Assembly: GCA_947631785.1 (NCBI GenBank)
Contig: CANRMR010000017.1
Span: forward strand, 1-38,989
DNA length: 38,989 nucleotides
Direction: 5' to 3'
Source: an uncultured Clostridia bacterium
GTDB lineage: Bacteria; Bacillota; Clostridia; TANB77; CAG-508
Shown in pieces: positions 30,258 through 38,281 of the stretch; within the stretch, counting starts at the first letter, position 1, and each line of letters opens with the position of its first letter. Below the pieces are notes generated by a model. The model was not told the origin of the DNA. It worked only from the letters and a program-made list of their open reading frames with translations, and ran no database searches. The position numbers and the translations under genes are program-made.

Positions 30258-30385
30258 AAAAAAGGGAAATAAAACGGAATTGAAACCATCTTTTTGTACA
30301 TATATAATATTATTATGAAAAGCTGTCGAAATAGCAGAAGACCTGGAATTAAATTCTAGGTCTTCTGCTATTTCTGTGCTTTTTA
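30255..30385 (+). promoter_or_regulatory. Motif-promoter-terminator cassette 2 (leader of virB4)
   Basis: TAGAAAAAAGGGAAATAAAACGGAATTGA (30255-30283); TTGAAA-N17-TATAAT (30303-30308); GAAATAGCAGAAGACCT/AGGTCTTCTGCTATTTC 17-bp hairpin then CTTTTT. Confidence 0.8.
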
Positions 30386-30409
30386 AATTTGTACGAAAAG
30401 GAGAAAAGC

Positions 30410-32234
30410 ATGAAACAAAAAGAAATGGAAGCAATTCCAATTAATTATGATTTATTAAATTTAATAACTCCACAAGGTATCTTACTAAAAAACAATAAAG
30501 TAGAATTAGGAGAAATTACACATAAGTTACAATACATAAGTGGTTATCCATCTGCTGTAAATGTTGGATGGCTGATGAACTTAAAAGAAATGCGTAATAC
30601 AACAGTAAGTTTATTGGTAACACCAATTGAAGATGTAAGTGCTTATGTTGATGGAATTTCTAAAGGTATTACAGTTAATAAAAATATTTATAACAACACT
30701 AATAATGAAGCACTAAAAACACAGGCAGAATTTAAAATTCGTTCTGCTGAAAAAATAATAAAAGATATAACAGTAAATAATATTCCTTATATTAATTTAT
30801 CTTTTGTAACAAGAACTTCAGGAAATACAGATAATAATTTTGCTGAAAGTTGTAGGAGTGTAAAAAATGAATTAGCAGGAATGGGATTAAAAGCAAGAGT
30901 TCCTGCATTTTTACAAGAACAAGCACTAAGACAATCAAGTCCTTTTGATACATATAGTAAAGAAATATTAGATATATCAAATAAAAATATGTCTTTGGAA
31001 ACATTGTTTCTGGGATTACCTTTTAGTCGGAAGTGGTTTAGTAGATGAAAAAGGATATTTTCTTGGAACTGATGAAAATGGAAAGATTATAGTTTTATCA
31101 CCATTTTCAAAGAGCATCTATAGACCGAATTATAATATTGTTATTGCAGGTTCTTCAGGTTCTGGAAAATCATATTTAGCAAAAATTATAATGTTGAATG
31201 AGTGGTTAAATGGTACTAAATTGTACATTTTAGATCCTGAAGATGAGTATGTTGAATTGTGTAAAAAAGTAGAAGGAAAATGGGTAGATTGTGGAGGAGG
31301 AAAAGGAGAAAAAGTTGGAAGAATAAATCCATTACAAATAAATCCATTGTCAACTATGCAGGAAGAAAAAGATGAAGATGATGAATATACATCAACAAAA
31401 TCAGCATTAGCATTACATTTGAATTTCTTATCAACTTTCTTTAAACTTTATTATCCAGAAGCAACTACTTTAGAAATAAGTATATTAATAGAAATAATTG
31501 AAGAATTATATAAAAGTTTTAACATTGATTGGGAAACAGATATAAGTAAATTGGAAAATAGTCAATTTCCAATAATGGAAGATCTATATAGATTATTGGA
31601 AAAGAAATCTAAACAAAATTTAGAACATAAAACAGAAATAGAAACATTGAGGTCAATTGTAAGAGGAATGGCAATAGGTGAAAGTAGCGAAATATTTAAT
31701 GGACATTCTAATATAAAAATTGATAACAGCTTTGTTTGTTTTAGTATTAGTGCATTAGAAAATGCTGATAAAAATATTAAAGCAGCTCAATACTTAAATA
31801 TATTAAGACTATGTGAAAATTTAGCATTTAGAGATAGACAAGAAAGAGTTTATGTTGTCTGTGATGAGGCTTATTTATTAATATCAAAATCACATCAAGG
31901 AATTGAATTTTTAAGAAATTTCTGTAAAAGATGTAGAAAAAGAGAGGCAGGACTAATTACTATTACACAAAATCTAAATGACTTTCTAGCTCCAGAAATT
32001 AAACAATATGGACAAGCATTATTAGATAATAGTACATATAAGTTCTTTTTTGGAACAGATGGGCAAGATCTTGCTGAAATAGTAAGAATCTATAACTTAA
32101 ATAGTGATGAAAAGGGAATATTGAGTCAAAAAGAACAAGGAAGAGGACTATTATTTGTAGGTTCAGGTCACATGTTAATAAATGTAAAAGCATTAAATTG
32201 GGAAAAAGAATTCCTAATAGGTGGTGGTAGATAA
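30410..32234 (+). CDS. VirB4/TraE-type ATPase, requiring one +1 frameshift at CGG 31028
   Basis: ...SLETLFLGLPFS-(C)GSGLVDEKGYFLGTDENGKIIVLSPFSKSIYRPNYNIVIAGSSGSGKSYLAKII...VYVVCDEAYLLI; 1825-1=1824 nt. Confidence 0.9.
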
Positions 32235-32920
32235 TGAATGATAATCAAAACACATCAAAAGATTTAACCACTATGGTATTCAGTTTTTTATCAAATAAAG
32301 TAAAGCTAATTATATTAGGAGTTATAACTGTATTATTGATTATAATATTTATTCCAATAATTGCTATAGCTTCATTAACAAGTGGTGATATAGATGAAGA
32401 AACAGATTCATCTCAAAGTGTGGTAGGAGAAGTGGTAACAAGCGATTCTACTTATAAATATATAAATGCAACTTTTCCAATGCCTTTTGAAACATGGGAT
32501 GGTTCAAAAGATGTTATAACTTCAAAATTTAGTAAAAGTAGAACAATAGTTGTAAAAGGACAAACACAAACAAAAGCTCATACAGGAATAGATTTAGTAG
32601 TCGTTTCAAAATCAAGTCCTCGTATAGCTTCAGTATATGATGGAACTGTAGTAGTAAGTAAATCAGGTACAACAGGATATGGTAATTATGTTGTTATAAA
32701 ACATTCAATAGAAGATAAAACAATATATACATTATATGGACACATGAAAGAAGGCTCTATAATGGTAGCTGAAGGAAGTACAGTAACAGCAGGACAAATA
32801 TTGGGAACGATGGGAAGTACAGGAAACTCAACAGGACCACATCTTCATTTTGAAATAAGAATTGGAGAAAATTCAAGTAATAAAGCAGTAGATCCATATC
32901 CATATTTGTTTGGAAATTAG
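32234..32920 (+). CDS. M23-family peptidoglycan hydrolase, membrane-anchored
   Basis: HTGIDLVV...YGNYVVIKH...YTLYGHM...GSTGNSTGPHLHFEIR. Confidence 0.9.
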   Translation: MNDNQNTSKDLTTMVFSFLSNKVKLIILGVITVLLIIIFIPIIAIASLTSGDIDEETDSSQSVVGEVVTSDSTYKYINATFPMPFETWDGSKDVITSKFSKSRTIVVKGQTQTKAHTGIDLVVVSKSSPRIASVYDGTVVVSKSGTTGYGNYVVIKHSIEDKTIYTLYGHMKEGSIMVAEGSTVTAGQILGTMGSTGNSTGPHLHFEIRIGENSSNKAVDPYPYLFGN

Positions 32921-32939
32921 GGAAGAAGGTGTATTAATG

Positions 32940-33242
32940 GAAAATAAAGAAGAATTAAAAAAGCAAGTAATTGTATTAGGAATAATACTATTGATAGTAA
33001 TTGTAATTGCTATTATTTTAAATATAAATAAAAATAGTAAATACAATATAAAAGGTACAAATAATAATGAAGCAATTACAAATTCATCAGTAGAAACTAA
33101 AGATGAAATGATGAAAAATTTAAAAGGATTAATAGAAGAAGAAACAGGAGAAACGGAACTAAAAACAGATAATGCAGAAACTACTACAACAAGTTCTAAT
33201 GAAATGATTAAATATCAAGAAACAGAATATGAAAACTACTAA
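32940..33242 (+). CDS. small membrane protein
   Basis: TM VIVLGIILLIVIVIAIILNI. Confidence 0.5.
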   Translation, partial: ENKEELKKQVIVLGIILLIVIVIAIILNINKNSKYNIKGTNNNEAITNSSVETKDEMMKNLKGLIEEETGETELKTDNAETTTTSSNEMIKYQETEYENY

Positions 33243-33260
33243 TGTTAGGTGGGAATAAAG

Positions 33261-34430
33261 ATGGAAGAAGAAATAAAAAAATATCAAAAATATATTTATA
33301 TTTCAAATAAGATTAATCCTTTTATAGAAGAAATCTGTAATGAGAAAAAAGTAAGTTTACTTACAAGATTTATAAATGAATATAATTTAGAACATTTTTT
33401 ACAAAGCGAATTAAAAAATTTAAACAATATAGAATATTTAATTATTGATTACAATGCTATAAAAAATAATACAAAAGAAAATGATATTGTAACAGCCTTA
33501 TCCAGAATAAGAAGAATGTATGATATACGAATCATATTTATTATGGAAGGAGCTACAAAAGGTAATATTTTATTAGGCAGATTATTTAATCTTGGAATAT
33601 ATAATATTATTTCAGCTACTAACGATGTATTATTTAAAGAAGAACTTAGAAAAACATTAACAGAAAAAGGAATGAGTTTTGCAAATGCTGTAAAATATCA
33701 ACTAGACAAAAATGTATTTGCAATAAATAATAACACAAATGTTATAAAAGAAACTTATGTTAAAGTAAAACAAGCAGTAACTGTAGGAGTATGTTCAACA
33801 GAAAGACATTTAGGAGCAACTACACAAGCTATAAATATTACGAAATATTTATCAGGACTATTGAATATAAAAGTTTGCTACATAGAAAATAACAATCATA
33901 ATAGTATTATTGAGATTTATAATACATCAAATAAGGAAGAAGCAACATATTATCAAGAATCAGGAAAAATTGAATATGAAGGTATAGAAATGTTTATGAA
34001 ATCAAATATTGGAGAAATTATGAATAATAATTATGACTTTTATATATTCGATTTTGGTTCAATGGAAGAAATGAATGATAGCGATATAAATAATTTCTTA
34101 ACAAAAGATATTAAATTTGTAGTAAGTGGAACTAAATCATGGGAATTAAGAAATTTATTTGAAGCATTTGAAAAAATAGGAAATGATAAAAGTGTCAATT
34201 TTATATTTAATTTTACGCAAAAAGAAAAAAGAAATTTTTTTAAAGACAATATGGGAGAATATAAAGAAAATACATTCTTTTCTAATTATATTGAAGATCC
34301 ATTTATAGTAGGAAATAAAATATATTGGGAAAGAATATTTAATCCGTTTATTTTAAATAGCAATATAGAAGAAGTAAATAAAAAGAAAAATTGGTTTAAT
34401 ATTATAAAAAGAAAGGATAAAAATAAATGA
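33261..34430 (+). CDS. MinD/CpaE-like protein with degenerate P-loop
   Basis: VGVCSTERHLGATTQAINITKYLSGLLNIKVCYIE, DFYIFDFGSME; ATG after ggtgggaataaag. Confidence 0.6.
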   Translation: MEEEIKKYQKYIYISNKINPFIEEICNEKKVSLLTRFINEYNLEHFLQSELKNLNNIEYLIIDYNAIKNNTKENDIVTALSRIRRMYDIRIIFIMEGATKGNILLGRLFNLGIYNIISATNDVLFKEELRKTLTEKGMSFANAVKYQLDKNVFAINNNTNVIKETYVKVKQAVTVGVCSTERHLGATTQAINITKYLSGLLNIKVCYIENNNHNSIIEIYNTSNKEEATYYQESGKIEYEGIEMFMKSNIGEIMNNNYDFYIFDFGSMEEMNDSDINNFLTKDIKFVVSGTKSWELRNLFEAFEKIGNDKSVNFIFNFTQKEKRNFFKDNMGEYKENTFFSNYIEDPFIVGNKIYWERIFNPFILNSNIEEVNKKKNWFNIIKRKDKNK

Positions 34431-34699
34431 ATCAAAATAATACTTTATATAAAGCATATTTAGAAAAGAAAAAAGAAAATAAATTAAGAGAAAAAACTTT
34501 AAAAAAATATAATATATCAGATAGTGATAAAACAATTATAATAAGTAAAAATACAAATAAAATTCTATTATTTATATGGGAAGTAATTGGAAAGTTATTT
34601 AAACTAATTTTTATAATTACTATTGTTATACTAGTTACAATAGGAACAACAGTAATATTAAATGAGCAATTAAGAAATTATATATTAAATTTTCTATAG
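34427..34699 (+). CDS. small membrane protein
   Basis: C-terminal TM LFKLIFIITIVILVTIGTTVIL. Confidence 0.5.
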   Translation: MNQNNTLYKAYLEKKKENKLREKTLKKYNISDSDKTIIISKNTNKILLFIWEVIGKLFKLIFIITIVILVTIGTTVILNEQLRNYILNFL

Positions 34700-34710
34700 A
34701 GTATCATTTT

Positions 34711-34877
34711 TAGAAAAAAGGGAAAAAAAATGGAATTGAATTATAGATGATATAGAATTATAATTAAATCATTCCAAATATTCTTGAATAGTTTGTTGAT
34801 TTATTTCTGTAAAAGAATATTTCTCTCCTTTCATTTATTTTGATTAAAGAAAGTATCTAATAAGGTACTTTCTTTTT
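34711..34877 (+). ncRNA. Motif-promoter-terminator cassette 3 encoding a putative ~105-nt sRNA
   Basis: Motif 34711-34739; TTGAAT-N17-TATAAT (34759-34764); AAATATTCTT/AAGAATATTT stem; AAAGAAAGTATC...GGTACTTTCTTT terminator. Confidence 0.65.
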
Positions 34878-35018
34878 TAGAAAAAAGGGAAAAAAAACGG
34901 AATTGAAATTTTATATGTAAGATAATATAATTCAGTTATCCCCCTAGACAAATGGTAAAATACAATCATTTACCTCTAATTTTAATTTGTAAAAAGTATC
35001 TAGTTAATAGGTACTTTT
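34877..35018 (+). ncRNA. Motif-promoter-terminator cassette 4 encoding a putative ~80-nt sRNA
   Basis: Motif 34877-34905; TTGAAA-N17-TATAAT (34925-34930); GGTAAA/TTTACC stem; AAAAGTATC...GGTACTTTT terminator. Confidence 0.65.
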
Positions 35019-35154
35019 TTTGGTGTAAAATATATCAAAAAATTAAAATTAGTGGAAAAAAATATTGTTTTATGCTATTATAAATAAAAATAGTAATTTA
35101 ATTAAATATAAGTTGTTGCTGAGATTTAAATTTATTGATATGAGGTTATATAGT

Positions 35155-35814
35155 ATGAAGAAGAAAAAAATAATAGTAATTATATTTTTTGTTTTAATAA
35201 TTTTATTAGTACCAATACCAATGCACTTACAAGATGGTGGAACTGTTAAATATAAATCATTAACTTATAAAATATCAAAAGTTCATAGGTTAAATACTAA
35301 TTCAAAAACTGGTTATGAAGATGGATTGATAATAGAGATATTAGGAATAAAAGTCTATGATAATGTGTTTGTAGATATTTCTGATACTAACGAGAAGAAT
35401 AAAGTAGAATATAATAAAGTAAATGAAGTTACTTGGGAAGAAATTACAACAGATGGTGTAAATGAAGAACTACTACTAAAAAATGTAGATGAAGAAGTAT
35501 TAACTCAAATTGCAACAGAACTTCAAACATTAGTAAAAGAAGAACAAGAAGAAGAAAAAGAAAATCCAGAAATAGTAATCACTGAAGGATTTGTAAGAGT
35601 TTTCAAAAGTGAAAGATATAAAAAGGTTTTAAATATGGGAGAATCTGCTATGAAACCACTATATTTGATTTTATACAAAAGTCCAAATGCAGGTTTATAC
35701 GAATATATTTGTGCAAATGCTTTATACGAATTATCAGGATATGATTTTGAATGGGCTAATTCAAAAGAATTTATGGAGAATTTTAATAAGAAAATTATAG
35801 AGAATAGACAATAA
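35155..35814 (+). CDS. membrane-anchored hypothetical protein
   Basis: ATGAAGAAGAAAAAAATAATAG with TM; domain YKSLTYKISKVHRLN... Confidence 0.5.
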   Translation: MKKKKIIVIIFFVLIILLVPIPMHLQDGGTVKYKSLTYKISKVHRLNTNSKTGYEDGLIIEILGIKVYDNVFVDISDTNEKNKVEYNKVNEVTWEEITTDGVNEELLLKNVDEEVLTQIATELQTLVKEEQEEEKENPEIVITEGFVRVFKSERYKKVLNMGESAMKPLYLILYKSPNAGLYEYICANALYELSGYDFEWANSKEFMENFNKKIIENRQ

Positions 35815-35870
35815 CAAATTGCGTTAATTAAATAAATAGTAATTTTTTATTTAGATTGGAGTTTTAATTA

Positions 35871-36148
35871 TGGTGTTTGATTTAAAAAAAAGAATATTAT
35901 ATGCCTAAAAATAAACCGAATATTATTGAGATACCCAAAATGAATTATATTGCAGTAAGATGAACAGGAAAATCTAACGAAGAAAATGGAGATTATCCAA
36001 ATACAATAGGTTTATTATAATGAACAAGAATATAATGAAATTAAGATTGTAATTCCGAAGTATATATTTAGTTCTAGAATTTCATTAGAGGCAAAAATGT
36101 AAATGGAAGATTTTTTTAAAAAGTTTAAAATCAAATATGGATTATAAA
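35871..36148 (+). pseudogene. degenerate GyrI-like effector-binding-domain gene
   Basis: MPKNKPNIIEIPKMNYIAVR*TGKSNEENGDYPNTIGLL... with several stops and frame changes. Confidence 0.5.
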
Positions 36149-36154
36149 AATAAA

Positions 36155-36409
36155 TTAATCATCTTCAATATCATTAAAAATATCATCATCAAAAAATTCA
36201 TTTAAATTTATGTTAAAACCGTAACATATACGAATGATAGTAAGTAATTTAGGATTCTTACTCGAACCATCAACAAGGCTATTAGCTGTAGATTGACTCA
36301 TACCAGATAGCATAGCAAGTTTATTAATAGTAATATTTTGCTTTTGGCATAATTTTAAGACTCTTAGTTTGATTGCTTCTTGTAATGTCATAGTAATTCC
36401 TCCTTTCAA
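36155..36409 (-). CDS. XRE-family regulator
   Basis: IKLRVLKLCQKQNITINKLAMLSGMSQSTANSLVDGSSKNPKLLTIIRICYGFNINLNEFF. Confidence 0.8.
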   Translation of the reverse strand: MKGGITMTLQEAIKLRVLKLCQKQNITINKLAMLSGMSQSTANSLVDGSSKNPKLLTIIRICYGFNINLNEFFDDDIFNDIEDD

Positions 36410-36511
36410 AAATAGTATAGCAAAAACGAATTCAAAATATTAACGACACATTGTTGACTTTTAAAATTTATAGTTATAAAATACCAACAGAATGATAATT
36501 GGGAGGTAAAG

Positions 36512-36823
36512 ATGGAAAAATTTTTCAATAACGATGAAGTTTTAAAAGATTTATATGAGGTTAGATGTGAAAAGTTTGCACAACAGTATGTCGAAAAATA
36601 TGGAGATTCTGATGATTTGAAAGAAGTTAATAAAGAAGAAAGAAAACTAGAAAATATATTAAGAGAAAAGATAAAAAATAAAAAAGATATAGAAATTATA
36701 ATGAGTCAATTTGAGAAAATTCAATATGCAAATATGAGAGTACATTCTTTCTGGTTTGATAAATTTTACAAAGTGGGCTTTGCGGATGGAATAAGCTTCA
36801 AAAATGAGATAGAAAAAATATAA
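36512..36823 (+). CDS. hypothetical protein
   Basis: ORF with RBS gggaggt. Confidence 0.55.
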   Translation: MEKFFNNDEVLKDLYEVRCEKFAQQYVEKYGDSDDLKEVNKEERKLENILREKIKNKKDIEIIMSQFEKIQYANMRVHSFWFDKFYKVGFADGISFKNEIEKI

Positions 36824-36913
36824 TAATAAATTTTTAAGTTAAATTGAAAATCCGAAATCTTTGTGTTAATATATATAATATATTAAAGTTATTATTGTGA
36901 GGCATTACATTAT

Positions 36914-37165
36914 ATGTTAAGTAAAAATGATGAAGAATATTTTGAAAATAAGATAAAAAATAGTGATAATGAAATTCGTTTTACATATTTTGAATTTAGA
37001 GTTAAAAGAAATATGAGTGAAATAGAAGCAAAGCAACTATTAAAAATATATCAAACAAAATTAGAAAATATGGGCTATAAAGTATATTTAGAAGGCGAAA
37101 AATTTTATTATAATGGTGCAAATAGGACTGTTCAATCGAATGAATTAATGATTGCTGTAAAGTAA
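36914..37165 (+). CDS. small hypothetical protein, paralogue of 12721-12984
   Basis: C-terminal similarity YKVYLEGEKFYYNGANRTVQSNELMIAVK. Confidence 0.65.
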   Translation: MLSKNDEEYFENKIKNSDNEIRFTYFEFRVKRNMSEIEAKQLLKIYQTKLENMGYKVYLEGEKFYYNGANRTVQSNELMIAVK

Positions 37166-37188
37166 ATAATAAGTTGTTTCTAAAAAAA

Positions 37189-37228
37189 ATAATAAATGGA
37201 ATTTTTAAGTTCCATTTATTATTTTTTT
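37189..37228 (+). terminator. intrinsic terminator
   Basis: AATAATAAATGGAA tttttaag TTCCATTTATTATT + T tract. Confidence 0.8.
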
Positions 37229-37290
37229 AAAGTATTGAAAATTAAAATATAATAAGTTAAAATTATAATATATAATTTTTGGGGGATGTT

Positions 37291-38277
37291 ATGATAAAAT
37301 TAATAGGAAATGAATTGCAAAAAATATTTAAAAGAAAAAATATATATATTTTATTTTTAATAATATTTATTTTTATAGTTGGATTTAATTTTTTAAAGAG
37401 AACATCTATTCAGGAAGATGTTCAATCTATATACTTAAATATTTATAATAATGATAAGTCTAGTTTAGAAAATTATGAATATTTAAATTTGCAAGAAGAT
37501 TATTCAACTATTTTAGAAAGAGTTGAATTAGAAAAATATGCTATTGAAAACAAAATTGACTATAATATTTTACTAAATTCTGAAAATAAAAATATGTCAT
37601 TACCAAATGATGCAAGAATATTATTAATGAAATTTTTTGATAATTTTGATATTGCTTTAATTATAATAATAGTTTATATATCTAGTACAATTGTAGCAGA
37701 AGAATTTGTAAGTGGAACTATTAAAAATTTACTCATAAAACCACATACAAGAATAAAAATTATATCTTCAAAAATATTAGTGATTTTATTAATATGCTTA
37801 ATTTTACCAATCATATTTTTGATAACTCAATATATTGTTGGTGGGCTTGTTTTCGGATTCAATAGTTATAGTTTAAGTGCAATTAGGTTTAATCATATTA
37901 AATCTAATATAGAAGTTATTCCTATGTATAAATATATAACAATAATTATTATATCAAAACTTCCAATGTATATAGGAATTGGGCTAATAAGCATACTAAT
38001 TGGAATTATAACTTCTAATGTTGCTTTAAATATATTGCTTTCTATAGGTATATATATTATATCTATTATAAAAAATCCTGTTATTCAAGCTATGAATATA
38101 TATAAATATATATCTATATACAATTGGGACTTTAGCAAATATTTATTTGGAAATAATTATAATCTTATAAATAATAATATTATAATACCTATAGTGTCGT
38201 CATTAATTACATTAATTATAATTTATTTATTAATAATAAGTATGTTTAAAAATAAAGAAGTAACAAATGAGAGGTAG
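37291..38277 (+). CDS. ABC transporter permease (ABC-2 type)
   Basis: Multiple TMs; VAEEFVSGTIKNLLIKPHTRIKIISSKI; upstream of ABC ATPase. Confidence 0.8.
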   Translation: MIKLIGNELQKIFKRKNIYILFLIIFIFIVGFNFLKRTSIQEDVQSIYLNIYNNDKSSLENYEYLNLQEDYSTILERVELEKYAIENKIDYNILLNSENKNMSLPNDARILLMKFFDNFDIALIIIIVYISSTIVAEEFVSGTIKNLLIKPHTRIKIISSKILVILLICLILPIIFLITQYIVGGLVFGFNSYSLSAIRFNHIKSNIEVIPMYKYITIIIISKLPMYIGIGLISILIGIITSNVALNILLSIGIYIISIIKNPVIQAMNIYKYISIYNWDFSKYLFGNNYNLINNNIIIPIVSSLITLIIIYLLIISMFKNKEVTNER

Positions 38278-38281
38278 AAGA

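Noticed and set aside
6261-31034. Simple sense reassignment of CGG (e.g. to Trp or Gln, as reported in some Firmicutes)
   Set aside because: Reassignment alone does not change reading frame; each site needs a +1 shift to continue.
6117-32234. Ordinary pseudogenisation as the explanation of the fragmented replication/T4SS genes
   Set aside because: All nine lesions are identical in type and phase (extra C before an in-frame GGW). Surrounding sequence shows no other decay, and the reconstructed lengths are exact multiples of three. A systematic sequencing artefact is not excluded and needs reads.
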